A DNA stretch of 64,000 nt from Cereibacter ovatus (GTDB taxonomy: Bacteria; Pseudomonadota; Alphaproteobacteria; Rhodobacterales; Rhodobacteraceae): the NCBI RefSeq assembly GCF_900207575.1, contig NZ_OAOQ01000001.1, positions 372,001-436,000 on the forward strand, in the 5' to 3' direction. The position numbers were made by a program, and so were the translations under genes. Below are positions 54,139 to 62,965 of this stretch, in pieces (within the stretch, counting starts at the first letter, position 1; each line of letters starts with the position of its first letter). A model generated the notes under the pieces. That model worked only from the letters and a program-made list of their open reading frames with translations, did no database searches and was not told where the DNA came from.

Positions 54139-55740
54139 TCAGGCGATCAGGTTGACAAGGCCCGCGCCGACAGTGGGCGACGGGCGAAGCTCTTGCAGCG
54201 GGCGAAAGGCCATGGGGCGGCGGGGGGCGCGGTCCTGCGCGTCCTGCCGGGGGCCGGTGTCGCCCTGTCCGGTCTCGTGCCGGGCCAGCGACATGCCGCC
54301 CTTTTCCAGCAGGTCGGACAGGCGGCCTTCCTGTCCTGCCAGAAGGCGCGCGGCTTCGGCGGTTTCGGTGACAAAGCTGACCAGTGCCGCGCCGTCGCGC
54401 ATCTCGACCCGGATGCGCAACCGGCCAAGGGATTCTGGTGCAAGCAGAATTTCCACCTCAGAGCCATCGGCGCCCAGTGCGGTCTCGACATGTTCGCCCA
54501 ATGCCTGCGGCCAGTCGGGGGTGAGGGTGTCGATGACCTCGCGCGGGGCGGCGTCTGTCGTGGGCTGGGGCGTGGCGGGATCGGTGGTCCGGGCCGGCAG
54601 TTCGACCGCCACGACGGTTGCGGGCACCGCGGTGGCGGTGGCGGTGGCGGGCTGGGCGCCGGCATCGTCGGAGGATACGCCGCGGGCCGGCCCGTCGGTT
54701 GCGCGGCCGGGGCTGGCCGGCACGGGCGCCGCATCCTGCGCGGCGGCCTGCGGCAGACCCTGCGGTGCCGGATCAGCGCCGCGCGCGGCCGCGGGGGGCG
54801 GGCCTGCTGTCGGGTCTGCCGCCAGCGGCCGGGTCGGCGGATCGGATGCGATCCGCGCCAGAGCGGGCGAGGCGCGCAGGGGGGCTGGCGTCGGCTGGTC
54901 GGGCGCAGCCACGGCTGCCGCAGGCGGCGTCTGCGTCTGTGGTTGCGGCGGCGTCTGCGGTTGCGGCGGCGCGGGGTCGGTGCCGGCCTCGGGCATGGGG
55001 GAAGCTTCGGGTGGCGTGCCGGGTGCTTCGGTGTCTGCCTGAGGCTTCGCTCTGGCGCTGGCCTCGGGCGGAAGGGCCGGCGATTTTGCCCCGGATGCCG
55101 GTCGTGGGAAAGCGGCAGCCTGATCGGGGCGCAGCTCTTTCGCGGCTTCCGCTGCGGTGGGGGCGGAAGCGATGGGGGCCTGCGCGGCAGCGGGGGTGGA
55201 CGCCTCAACCGCTTGCGCGGCCTGCGCGGCAGCCATGGGGGGCGCGGGGACCGGCGCGGCGGCGGGTTCTGTCACGCGGGGGCCTTCGGCCGGGGCCACG
55301 TCCGGCGCCCCCCCCAGAGCGGAGGGGTCTTGCGGCAAGGGCCGGGCTGTGCCGGAGATGTCGGGAGCCGCGGAGTTTGCGGCGGTCGGCGGGGGCGGCG
55401 CCTTGGCTGCGGTCATCGCTGGGATGACGGGGCCGGGCGGGGGTGCCGGATGGCGGACGGGCCGGGTGTCCGAAGGGGCGGCAAGCGCGTCGATGGCGCG
55501 CGGGGCTGCATAAGACGCCTCGGGCGGCAGATCCATCGCGACGGCGGCGGCCGGCGTTTGGGGTTCAGCGGTGGCTTCTGGCAGGCCCGGTGCCAGCGGT
55601 GTGGCAGCCGAGGTGGCGGGACGGGGCGCGGTGGTGGCGGCAAGAAGCGTCGCGAACAGATCCGACGCCGTGGCGGGCGCGGCACTGGTCGCACCGGCCG
55701 GCGCGATCCAGTCGGGGCCGTGATGTTCCGCCACCTTCAT
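54139..55740 (-). CDS. fliK: Flagellar hook-length control protein FliK
   Basis: FliK is the molecular ruler and export-specificity trigger for FlhB. The ATG at 55740 with AGGAGG 6 nt upstream gives 533 residues; the frame stays open upstream through fliJ but without a signal. About 400 residues are Ala/Pro-rich and disordered, as usual for the ruler part. The C-terminal Flg_hook domain is clear: EVEILLAPESLGRLRIRVEM and LLEKGGMSLARHE. It starts a new transcription unit from its own sigma-54 promoter, leading into fliL-M-N-O-P-Q-R-flhB. Confidence 0.9.
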   Translation of the reverse strand: MKVAEHHGPDWIAPAGATSAAPATASDLFATLLAATTAPRPATSAATPLAPGLPEATAEPQTPAAAVAMDLPPEASYAAPRAIDALAAPSDTRPVRHPAPPPGPVIPAMTAAKAPPPPTAANSAAPDISGTARPLPQDPSALGGAPDVAPAEGPRVTEPAAAPVPAPPMAAAQAAQAVEASTPAAAQAPIASAPTAAEAAKELRPDQAAAFPRPASGAKSPALPPEASARAKPQADTEAPGTPPEASPMPEAGTDPAPPQPQTPPQPQTQTPPAAAVAAPDQPTPAPLRASPALARIASDPPTRPLAADPTAGPPPAAARGADPAPQGLPQAAAQDAAPVPASPGRATDGPARGVSSDDAGAQPATATATAVPATVVAVELPARTTDPATPQPTTDAAPREVIDTLTPDWPQALGEHVETALGADGSEVEILLAPESLGRLRIRVEMRDGAALVSFVTETAEAARLLAGQEGRLSDLLEKGGMSLARHETGQGDTGPRQDAQDRAPRRPMAFRPLQELRPSPTVGAGLVNLIA

Positions 55741-55827
55741 GCCTGCCTCCTGCTTGGCCCGTTCGCCGGCACGTTGCCTGCCCCGTTCGGTTGCGGGCCC
55801 GGTTGCGCGTTCGGTGTGACGTGGTTT

Positions 55828-55843
55828 TGCAAGTTCGGTGCCA
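55828..55843 (-). promoter_or_regulatory. Sigma-54 promoter of fliK-flhB operon
   Basis: On the minus strand TGGCACCGAACTTGCA matches the -24/-12 consensus except for one base. The predicted start near 55817 gives a ~77-nt leader to fliK. The site overlaps the region just after fliJ, so the fliK operon can be transcribed independently of fleT-fliJ. Confidence 0.82.
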
Positions 55844-55852
55844 GAGCGCGCG

Positions 55853-56269
55853 TCAGCCGCGCGCCCGTGCGGTTGGCCGCTGGGCCTCGGCGCGGGCAAG
55901 CCGGTCTTCCGCCTCGGCGGTGCGGGCGATCGCGGCCGCATCCTGCAACGCTTGCGTGCGGTGATCCTGCCGCGCCATCGCCTCTTGTGCCGCGGCCATC
56001 GCCTGCGACAGATCCGCGGCCTGTGCGGCACTACGTTCGACCTGTTCGGCGATCGAAAGGTTCATCCGGTGGGCGCGGAACAGATCGGCCGCAGCCAGCG
56101 GTGCCACCTCCTCCACCCGGCGGCTTTCCAGCATCTGCGCCAGCCGCTCGGCCATCCGGGCGGCTTCGGCGTGGCGGTCGCGGATCTGACGAAACTCGCC
56201 CTGCGCCTGCATCAGCCGAACCGTTTCACGCCGCGCCATCAGCCCGAGAAGATGGGATTTTTCAGCCAT
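55853..56269 (-). CDS. fliJ: Flagellar export chaperone FliJ
   Basis: FliJ is the coiled-coil stalk protein between the FliI ATPase and the FlhA gate. The ATG at 56269, AGGTG upstream and 1 nt after the fliI stop, gives 138 residues of almost continuous helix, rich in Ala, Gln, Arg and Glu. A GTG at 56278 would overlap fliI by 8 nt. Sequence conservation in the family is low; identity rests on coiled-coil nature, size and position after fliI. Confidence 0.82.
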   Translation of the reverse strand: MAEKSHLLGLMARRETVRLMQAQGEFRQIRDRHAEAARMAERLAQMLESRRVEEVAPLAAADLFRAHRMNLSIAEQVERSAAQAADLSQAMAAAQEAMARQDHRTQALQDAAAIARTAEAEDRLARAEAQRPTARARG

Positions 56270-56270
56270 T

Positions 56271-57599
56271 TCAGACACCTGTTACCTGAAGCAGTGCCGC
56301 GCGGCTGGCGGCGAAATCCGATGGCTCGTGTGGGGCCTGCGCGATCAAGTCGCGGATCTTCGGCCACAGCTGCACCGCCTGATCCAGATCGGCATCCTGT
56401 CCGGGCATGTAGCCGCCCATCAGCATCAGGTCGCGGTTGTCGGAATAAAGCGAGATCAGCTGCCGCAGACGCGCGGCGGCGCGGCGGTGGGCGTCATCCA
56501 CCACGTCGTTCATGGTGCGGCTGACCGAATGGGGAATGTCGATGGCGGGATAAAGCCCCAGCTGGGTCTGGCGGCGCGACAGCACGAAATGGCCGTCAAG
56601 GATCGCGCGGGCGGTATCGACCACCGGATCGTTCGTGGTGTCGTCGCCGTCGGCCAGCACGGTATAGATTGCGGTGATCGCGCCTTCGCCCGGAAGGCCG
56701 GGGCCGGTGCGCTCGATCAGGCCGGGGATCATCGACACGACCGAGGGCGGATAGCCCTTGGCGGTCGGCTGTTCGCCCAGGGCAAGCCCCACCTCGCGCT
56801 GTGCATGGGCCACCCGCGTCAGGCTGTCCATGATCAGCAGCACCTGCTTGCCTTGCGCCCGGAACCATTCCGCGATCGCGGTGGCCCGCCGCGCCGCGCG
56901 CAGCCGCAGAAGCGGCGAGCGGTCGGCCGGCACAGCCACCATGCACAGCTTTTTCGCCGCCTCACCCGTCATCACCGAGGCTGCGAAGGCGCCGACCTCG
57001 CGCGCGCGTTCGCCGATCAGGCCGACCACGATCACATCGGCCGCGGTATAGCGCGTCATCATCTCGATCAGCACCGACTTGCCCACGCCAGAGCCGGCGA
57101 CGATGCCGATGCGCTGGCCCTGACCCACCGTCAGTGCGGCGTTGATCGCCCGCACGCCCACATCCAGGGGCCGCGAAACCGGCGTCCGGGCCAGCGGGTT
57201 CATCGCCCGCCCGCCCAGCGGCCAGTCATGGGGGCATTCGGGCGCGGGCAGCCCGTCAAGGGGGGCGCCCTCGGCGTCGATCACCCGGCCCAGCAGGTCC
57301 GGCCCCACCGCCGCCATCTGCCCGCCCGGCACAAGCCGGACCCGCGCGCCCGCGATCACCGGGGCGCGCATCTGGTCCAGAAACAGCAGGTTTTGACCCT
57401 TCGAGAAGCCGATGACCTCGCCCTGCACCTCGGCGCCGGTTTCGGTTTCCACCCGGCACAGCGCGCCGGGGCTGGCAGGAAAACCCGCACATTCCAGCAA
57501 CAGCCCGTCATAGCGGCTGACCCGGCCGGTGACTTGCGGCGCCTGCCTTTGCGGCAGATGCGCCAGATGATGCGCAAGGCCCTGGATCAGCGCGTTCAC
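56271..57599 (-). CDS. fliI: Flagellar export ATPase FliI
   Basis: FliI is the hexameric ATPase of the export apparatus, 442 residues, F1-beta-like. It begins at a GTG overlapping the fliH stop (GTGA). Walker A is GIVAGSGVGKSVL, followed by VIVVGLIGERAREV, and Walker B VLLIMDSLTRVAHAQREVGL. The substrate-handling loop ATKGYPPSVV is conserved (here TAKGYPPSVVSMIPGLIERT). fliJ follows. Confidence 0.95.
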   Translation of the reverse strand: MNALIQGLAHHLAHLPQRQAPQVTGRVSRYDGLLLECAGFPASPGALCRVETETGAEVQGEVIGFSKGQNLLFLDQMRAPVIAGARVRLVPGGQMAAVGPDLLGRVIDAEGAPLDGLPAPECPHDWPLGGRAMNPLARTPVSRPLDVGVRAINAALTVGQGQRIGIVAGSGVGKSVLIEMMTRYTAADVIVVGLIGERAREVGAFAASVMTGEAAKKLCMVAVPADRSPLLRLRAARRATAIAEWFRAQGKQVLLIMDSLTRVAHAQREVGLALGEQPTAKGYPPSVVSMIPGLIERTGPGLPGEGAITAIYTVLADGDDTTNDPVVDTARAILDGHFVLSRRQTQLGLYPAIDIPHSVSRTMNDVVDDAHRRAAARLRQLISLYSDNRDLMLMGGYMPGQDADLDQAVQLWPKIRDLIAQAPHEPSDFAASRAALLQVTGV

Positions 57600-58309
57600 G
57601 GCCGGGGCTCCAGCAGGTCTGACAGCACGATCCCTTCGGCGCGGATCTCGGCATCGCCGCGGCCAAGGCGGGGATCGGCGGCAAGGCGGGCCTCGGCCAG
57701 CAGGTCCGAGCCCGCCAGATGCGGCGTGACCGCCGCCAGATCCTGCGGATTGAGCCGGACCGAGACCTGCCGCAGCCCCTGCGACACCCGGTCGGCCAGC
57801 GCCTCGATCCGGGCCGCGAAGGCCGCGGGATGGGCGTCGATGGCAAGGCCCGCGCGCTGGCCTGCCAGCAGGCGCACCGCGTGATCGATGGCCTGCGCCA
57901 GATGGGCGGTATCGGCGGCGGTGGGGGCCGACAGCCGTGCTGCGGCCGCTTCAAAGGCGCGGCGGGCCTTGTCCAGCGCGGCTTCGGCCTCGGTGCGGCC
58001 AAGGGCCTGCCCTTCGGCAAGGCCCGCGGCATGGCCGGCGGCGAAACCCTCGGCGCGGGCGGCCTCAATCAGCGCGGGGTCCGGCGCGGGTGGGGGTGGG
58101 GGCGCGATCTCGACGGCTGGCGGCGGTTCCTCGACCTCAAGGGCGGCGCCTTCGGGGGCTTTGCCGCGCACAAGCCCCGCCATCGGCATGGCGCGAAACG
58201 CCCCCGCCGGTTCCGGCAGGCGCAGCGGCGTGCGGCCAAGCCCCCGGGCGCCCTGTTCGCGGATCAGCGCCAGCACATCTTCCGGTCCCATCGGAGCTTG
58301 CGCGTTCAT
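57596..58309 (-). CDS. fliH: Flagellar export ATPase regulator FliH
   Basis: FliH is the peripheral stalk that binds FliI and FliN, 237 residues. The N-terminal third is Pro/Ala-rich. The centre has the glycine-repeat helix typical of FliH (AEGFAAGHAAGLAEGQALGR), and the C-terminal domain is related to ATP-synthase delta (VSVRLNPQDLAAVTPHLAGS). It lies 3 nt after fliG and overlaps fliI by 4 nt. Confidence 0.9.
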   Translation of the reverse strand: MNAQAPMGPEDVLALIREQGARGLGRTPLRLPEPAGAFRAMPMAGLVRGKAPEGAALEVEEPPPAVEIAPPPPPAPDPALIEAARAEGFAAGHAAGLAEGQALGRTEAEAALDKARRAFEAAAARLSAPTAADTAHLAQAIDHAVRLLAGQRAGLAIDAHPAAFAARIEALADRVSQGLRQVSVRLNPQDLAAVTPHLAGSDLLAEARLAADPRLGRGDAEIRAEGIVLSDLLEPRP

Positions 58310-58312
58310 TGC

Positions 58313-59335
58313 TTACACCATCAACTCGCCGCCGCGGCCGGCCAGCACGATCGTGCCCTCGTCGGACATCTGGCGTGCCACCGCCACGATCTGTTTCTGC
58401 GCCGCCTGCACATCGGTCAGCCGCACCGGGCCCAGGGCCTCCATCTCGTCGCGGATGTTGGCGGCGGCGCGGCTGGACATGCAGCCCAGGATCTTTGCCT
58501 TCAGCAGCTCGTCCGCGCCCTTCAGTGCAAGGATCAGCGTCTCGTTCTCGACGGCGCGCAGCAGGGTCTGAAGCGAGCGGTCGTCGGATTTGATCAGGTT
58601 GTCGAAGACGAACATGTTGTCCTGAATCGCCTGCATCAGATCCTTGTCGTCCTTGCGGATGTCCTTCAGAATCCGGGCCTCCATCGCCGAGCGGGTGAAG
58701 TTCATGATCCGCGCCGCCGCCTTCACGCCGCCGATCTGCGATGCGCGCATGGTGGTCGAGGCCTTGAACTTGCGCTGCATCACATGCTGAAGATCGGCCA
58801 GCGCCTCGGGTTGGACGGTGTTCAGCGAGGCGATGCGCTGGATCACCTCGGGCTGGACCGCTTCGGGCAGCAGCATCAGAACCTGCGCCGCCAGCGCGTG
58901 ATCCAGACAGGCCACCGTCAGCGCCATGATCTGGGGGTGTTCGTCCACCAGCAGTTCCGCGATCGAGGGCGCATCCATCCAGTCAAGGATCTCGAGCGGT
59001 CGTTCCGAGGACGACTGACCGATCCGGCTGATGACGGTTTCCGCCTTGTCCTCGCCAAAGGCCGAGGACAGCACGTTGCGGATATATCCGGCCGCGCCGA
59101 AGCCAAGCCCGGTCTGCAACCGCAGCGTTTCGAAAAAATCTTCCAGAACAAGGCTCAGCGTGTCCTGATCGACGCCGCGCACCGAATACATCGCTGCGCC
59201 CAGATGCTGCACCTCGCGCGGGGTCAGGTTGCGCATGATCTGCGCGGCCGTCGCCTCACCGAACAACATCAGAAGGATGGCGGCCTTCTGCGTTCCCGAC
59301 AGCGTCTTGAACAGATCGGTGGTTGATTTTTTCAT
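58313..59335 (-). CDS. fliG: Flagellar motor switch protein FliG
   Basis: FliG is the torque-generating rotor protein that joins the MS ring to the C ring, 340 residues. The N-terminal SGTQKAAILLMLFGEATAAQ binds FliF; the middle domain has EHPQIMALTVACLD with LLPEAVQPEVIQRI; the C-terminal torque helix carries the charged DDRSLQTLLRAVENETLILA. It begins 1 nt after the fliF stop. Confidence 0.95.
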   Translation of the reverse strand: MKKSTTDLFKTLSGTQKAAILLMLFGEATAAQIMRNLTPREVQHLGAAMYSVRGVDQDTLSLVLEDFFETLRLQTGLGFGAAGYIRNVLSSAFGEDKAETVISRIGQSSSERPLEILDWMDAPSIAELLVDEHPQIMALTVACLDHALAAQVLMLLPEAVQPEVIQRIASLNTVQPEALADLQHVMQRKFKASTTMRASQIGGVKAAARIMNFTRSAMEARILKDIRKDDKDLMQAIQDNMFVFDNLIKSDDRSLQTLLRAVENETLILALKGADELLKAKILGCMSSRAAANIRDEMEALGPVRLTDVQAAQKQIVAVARQMSDEGTIVLAGRGGELMV

Positions 59336-59336
59336 C

Positions 59337-61055
59337 TCAGTTCACGGTGTCGAGTTCCGAGGCGATCATCTGCCGGAAGGTGGTGGCGATCCGGCCCGAG
59401 TCTTCTTCGACCAGCTTGCGGATCACGAGGATCTGTTCCTCGTGGCTTCGCGCGGCATCCAGCATGTTCTTGGTCAGCGCGCCCTGCCGCGCCTTCAGCC
59501 GGGCGCGCACATCGTCCAGACTTTCGCCTTCGCCCACCTCGACTGCGGCTTCCTCGGCCGTCAGGGTGCCGGGGCCGCCGGCCGCGGGGGTCGGCAGCAG
59601 CACCCGGTTCAGGATCGGGCGCACCACACCCAGCGCCACCACCGCCAGCGCCGCCAGCAGGAATATCTGCCGCGCAAGATCGGCCACCCATGGCTGCGAG
59701 GTCCAGCCCGGCGCCTCGGGAACCACCGAGTCAAGGAAGGGTTGCGCCGTGACCGTCACCGCATCGCCGCGCGCCTGGTCAAAACCGATGGCCGAGCGGG
59801 TCAGCCGTTCGATATCGGCTTTCAGCGCCTCGGGCAGCAGCGGGGGCGGGGGGGCTTCGGGGTCTTCCGGAACCGGCTGGGGCTGGGCGCGCACCACCAC
59901 CGCCGCGCTGACGCGGGCGATGCGGGCGGTGGCCGGCACCGTGGTTTCGATCTTGCGGCTGACTTCGAAGTTGCGGGTCGAGCCGGATGACCGGGTGCGC
60001 ATCGTTTCGGCCTTGGGGGCGGCATCGGTGGGGGGCGCTTCGGCGGCCAGTTCCGGCGTCTGGGGCGGAGTGTTCGAGACCGCGCCGGGAATGCCGCGGG
60101 CCGCCGGATCGGCGCTTTCGTCCAGTTGCTGCTGTTCGGACAGAAGGGCGGTGCGGTCGGGATCGACCTGTTCCTCGCGGATCTCCTGCCGGGTGAAATC
60201 CATGTCGATGGTGACCTGCACGGCCAGATTGCCGGGGCCGGCGATGGGCGTCAGAAGCTGTTCGATCCGGTTGCGATACAGCGTCTCGATCTGGACGCGG
60301 TGCTGCAACTGGCGGTCGTTCAGCAGCGCGCCCGGATCGTCGGCGCCGCGCGACAGCAGGCGGCCCATCTGGTCGACCACCGTCACATCCTGCCGCGCCA
60401 TTCCCGGCACCGAGGACGAGACAAGGTTCACCACCGCCTCGACCTGTGCGCCGTCCATCACTCGGCCGGGGGCGATCTGAAGAAACACGCTGGCCCGCGG
60501 CGGCTGGCTGTCGCGCAGAAAGGCCGAGCGTTCCGGCAGCGCCAGATGCACCCGCGCCGCCGAGACGGCGGAAATCTCGGTGATGGATCGTGCAAGGTCC
60601 AGTTCCTGCGCCTGCCGCAGCCGGGCCGTCTCGACCGATTTCGAGGTGCCCATCGGCAGGTCGTTCAGCATGGCGTTGCCGTCGGGCATGCCCTGCGGCA
60701 GCCCCTGGGCCGCCAGCAGCATCCGCGCGCGGTGGTAATCGCCACCCGGAACCTGGATCTCGCCGGTCTGGCGATCGACGACCGCGGCGATGCCGCTGCC
60801 GGTCAGCGTCTCGATCACGCGGGCCTTTTCGGCTTCGGGCAGGCCGGGGTAAAGCGTGGTGCGGGCAGGTTCGCGCATCAGCAGCCAGCCGGCCAGCGCC
60901 AGAACCGTCACCGACAGGATCACGATGGCGGGCATCGCCCTGCGCAGCCCCGGCTGATCGCCGAACCGCTGCACCTGCGAAATCACGCCGCGCATCTGCA
61001 CCATCAGCGGGCTTTGCGCACCGCGAACCGCCGGAGGAGTGGGAGAGAGGGCCAT
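59337..61055 (-). CDS. fliF: Flagellar MS-ring protein FliF
   Basis: FliF builds the MS ring in the inner membrane, 572 residues. Helix 1 is at about 42-62 and helix 2 at about 450-475. The ring-building motifs lie between them (GLPEAEKARVIETLTGSGI, LNDLPMGTSKSVETARLRQA, ARVHLALPERSAFLRDSQPP). The C-terminal tail (ILVIRKLVEEDSGRIATTFR) binds FliG. It is 19 nt after fliE. Confidence 0.95.
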   Translation of the reverse strand: MALSPTPPAVRGAQSPLMVQMRGVISQVQRFGDQPGLRRAMPAIVILSVTVLALAGWLLMREPARTTLYPGLPEAEKARVIETLTGSGIAAVVDRQTGEIQVPGGDYHRARMLLAAQGLPQGMPDGNAMLNDLPMGTSKSVETARLRQAQELDLARSITEISAVSAARVHLALPERSAFLRDSQPPRASVFLQIAPGRVMDGAQVEAVVNLVSSSVPGMARQDVTVVDQMGRLLSRGADDPGALLNDRQLQHRVQIETLYRNRIEQLLTPIAGPGNLAVQVTIDMDFTRQEIREEQVDPDRTALLSEQQQLDESADPAARGIPGAVSNTPPQTPELAAEAPPTDAAPKAETMRTRSSGSTRNFEVSRKIETTVPATARIARVSAAVVVRAQPQPVPEDPEAPPPPLLPEALKADIERLTRSAIGFDQARGDAVTVTAQPFLDSVVPEAPGWTSQPWVADLARQIFLLAALAVVALGVVRPILNRVLLPTPAAGGPGTLTAEEAAVEVGEGESLDDVRARLKARQGALTKNMLDAARSHEEQILVIRKLVEEDSGRIATTFRQMIASELDTVN

Positions 61056-61074
61056 TCAGGGGTCTCCGCGGTCC

Positions 61075-61398
61075 TCAGACCGGCATGTTCATGATGTCGC
61101 GATAGGCGCCCAGCGCCTTGTTCCGCACGTTCAGCGCCAGTTGGAACCCCAGCGAGGACACCTGCTGGCTGACCATCACCTCGGCCAGATTGCCGGTCTC
61201 GCCGGTCTCGAAGGCGGTGGCCTTGGCGCTGGCGTCGTTCTGCGCCGCCGCCAGATCCTTGATCGCGCCGCCCAGACGCTCGCTGAAGGCGGGGGCCTGC
61301 GGCTTGTCGGTCTGGCCCACGGGTTCCGGCCGCTGGGTCGCGGACGGGCCGTAAAGCGCCACCAGCGGAGAGGCGCCGGAGATGCCGTTGATGCTCAT
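61075..61398 (-). CDS. fliE: Flagellar MS-ring/rod adaptor FliE
   Basis: FliE joins the MS ring to the proximal rod, 107 residues. The C-terminal region (VMVSQQVSSLGFQLALNVRN followed by KALGAYRDIMNMPV) is the conserved family signature. It lies 14 nt after fleT, giving the order fleT-fliE-F-G-H-I-J known from R. sphaeroides Fla1. Confidence 0.94.
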   Translation of the reverse strand: MSINGISGASPLVALYGPSATQRPEPVGQTDKPQAPAFSERLGGAIKDLAAAQNDASAKATAFETGETGNLAEVMVSQQVSSLGFQLALNVRNKALGAYRDIMNMPV

Positions 61399-61412
61399 GG
61401 ATGCAGGCCCCG

Positions 61413-62549
61413 TCAGACGGCGGCAAGATGCAGCGCGCGGACCGGCAGGGCGGGGCCGGCGTCGATCACGATGTCCTGCGCGGTGATCCGGCCGCCCTCG
61501 TGCAACACCAGCGCGCGTTGCACGACGTTTTCCAGCTCGCGCACGTTGCCCGGCCAGTCGTGGGCCAGAAGGATCTCCATCGCGCCGGCGTCGATCATCG
61601 GCAGCGCCACATCCGTCGGGCAGTGCCGCCGCACCAGCGCCATGGCCAGCGCGGGGATGTCATCCTCGCGGTCGCACAGCGGCCGGGTCGCCAGCGGAAA
61701 GACGTTCAGCCGATACCACAGGTCTTCACGAAAGCGGCGGGCGCGGACTTCCTCGGGCATGTTGCGGTTCGAGGTGGCAATGATGCGGACATCCACCGGC
61801 ACCTCGGTCTGGCTACCCAGCGGCGTGACCTTGCGTTCCTGCAACACGCGCAACAGCTTGGATTGCAAGCCCATCGGCATTTCCGAGATCTCGTCCAACA
61901 GCAGCGTGCCGCCTTCGGCCGCGCGGATGATGCCCTTGTTGGCGCCCGAAGCGCCGGTAAAGGCGCCCTTTTCATGGCCGAACAGCATGGCTTCCAGCAT
62001 GTTTTCCGGGATCGCGGCGCAGTTGATCGCGATGAAGGGGGCATTCGCGCGGCGGCTGGCTTCATGCACCTTGCGCGCCAGCACTTCCTTGCCCGAGCCG
62101 GTCGGGCCGTTGACGAACACGGTCACATCGGTGCGCGCGACCCGGGCCGCCAGATCGATCAGCGCCCCGGTCGAGCTATCGGCCGCCACCATCGCCGACA
62201 CCTGACCGCCCAGCAGATCGGCCAGCGCCAGCAGTGCGGGATCGCGGTGGGCGGGCAGGCCGCCGGCCACGGGCAGCGCCACGCGCAACAGCCGGCCGCC
62301 CAGTTCCAGTTTCAGCCCGAAGGCCGCGGCGCCTTCCTCGACGATCACGACCGTGCGTGCGCCCACGCTGCGGGCCAGCGCCGTCAGCGCAGGCGTGCCG
62401 CCCAGCGCGCATTCATGCCGCGCCGAGCAGACCAGCAGCGCCGCCGGGCCTCGGCCGGACTGGGCCAGCCGCACGCGCCGCCGGGTCAGCAGCCCGGCAA
62501 TGGCGGCGGCGGCGGCAAAGTCGGTCTCGATGATCTGGATGTCGGTCAT
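61413..62549 (-). CDS. fleT: Sigma-54 activator-like protein FleT lacking a DNA-binding domain
   Basis: This AAA+ partner of FleQ has 378 residues. The N-terminal ~120 residues form a degenerate receiver-like domain without a clear phospho-Asp pattern. The AAA+ part has Walker A GPTGSGKE (148-155), GAFTGA (195-200) and Walker B LLLDEISE (DE at 219-220). The protein ends about 25 residues after the AAA+ lid ([13 protein letters not shown]), with no helix-turn-helix. In R. sphaeroides FleT works with FleQ to raise transcription of class III genes. It is the first gene of fleT-fliEFGHIJ with a sigma-54 promoter. Confidence 0.9.
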   Translation of the reverse strand: MTDIQIIETDFAAAAAIAGLLTRRRVRLAQSGRGPAALLVCSARHECALGGTPALTALARSVGARTVVIVEEGAAAFGLKLELGGRLLRVALPVAGGLPAHRDPALLALADLLGGQVSAMVAADSSTGALIDLAARVARTDVTVFVNGPTGSGKEVLARKVHEASRRANAPFIAINCAAIPENMLEAMLFGHEKGAFTGASGANKGIIRAAEGGTLLLDEISEMPMGLQSKLLRVLQERKVTPLGSQTEVPVDVRIIATSNRNMPEEVRARRFREDLWYRLNVFPLATRPLCDREDDIPALAMALVRRHCPTDVALPMIDAGAMEILLAHDWPGNVRELENVVQRALVLHEGGRITAQDIVIDAGPALPVRALHLAAV

Positions 62550-62588
62550 GACTGGCCCTCGACGAATGATGCTTCTTGGCCATCAACA

Positions 62589-62604
62589 GGCAGGGATCGT
62601 GCCA
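62589..62604 (-). promoter_or_regulatory. Sigma-54 promoter of fleT operon
   Basis: On the minus strand TGGCACGATCCCTGCC keeps GG and GC at the exact -24/-12 spacing, with CTGC for TTGC. The predicted start near 62578 gives a ~29-nt leader. This is slightly weaker than the structural-gene promoters, in line with a FleQ-dependent early gene. Confidence 0.72.
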
Positions 62605-62641
62605 CTTCCCCCACGCGGGCGGAAAAAATCGCGGCGGGCGG

Positions 62642-62669
62642 CTAAAACGGTGTTCCGGCCCGCCGATAG
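62642..62669 (+). promoter_or_regulatory. Sigma-28 (FliA) promoter of the downstream chemotaxis genes
   Basis: CTAAA (62642-62646), 15 nt, then GCCGATAG (62662-62669) is a near-perfect sigma-28 promoter, the best in the window. It points away from fleT into the + strand. The next credible start codon is 62966, so the leader is about 290 nt. It marks the 101-residue protein and CheA-like gene as late flagellar genes. Confidence 0.82.
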
Positions 62670-62965
62670 TGCAATCTGAGCCGTGCGGGCGCCCCACATC
62701 CGCCGGCTTGGCCCGTCGGAGACCCGTCGACGTCGCGGCACGGTCGCGGTGCCTTCGGGTTTCCGACAGGCCTTTCGGAAGCGGTGGCCCCTCCCTCGGT
62801 GCGGATGCCCGACTTCCGACGCGGGTCGTTTCCGAACGTATGTCCGCATGTTGGGCGGAGCCATACGAAGGGTTGTATCGGTTCCATACTTCGGACGTCT
62901 CACATGCCCGCCGATCCTGTCGTTTCCCCGACGGACGGAACAGAAGAATGCGGGGCCATGGCGTC
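62670..62965 (+). other. Long untranslated leader with palindromic TTCCGA motifs
   Basis: No convincing gene is seen in these ~296 nt; the open frames across it are Arg/Pro/Cys-rich and lack ribosome sites. It contains an 18-of-20 palindrome TTCCGACAGGCCTTTCGGAA (62761-62780), two more TTCCGA copies (62814-62819 and 62830-62835) and two CCATAC repeats (62862 and 62883). It may bind a regulator or fold in the leader RNA. Confidence 0.45.

Noticed and set aside
54058-56289. 743-codon Gly/Arg-rich plus-strand frame opposite fliK
   Set aside because: It is an antisense mirror of the Ala/Pro-rich FliK ruler, not a PE-PGRS-like gene.
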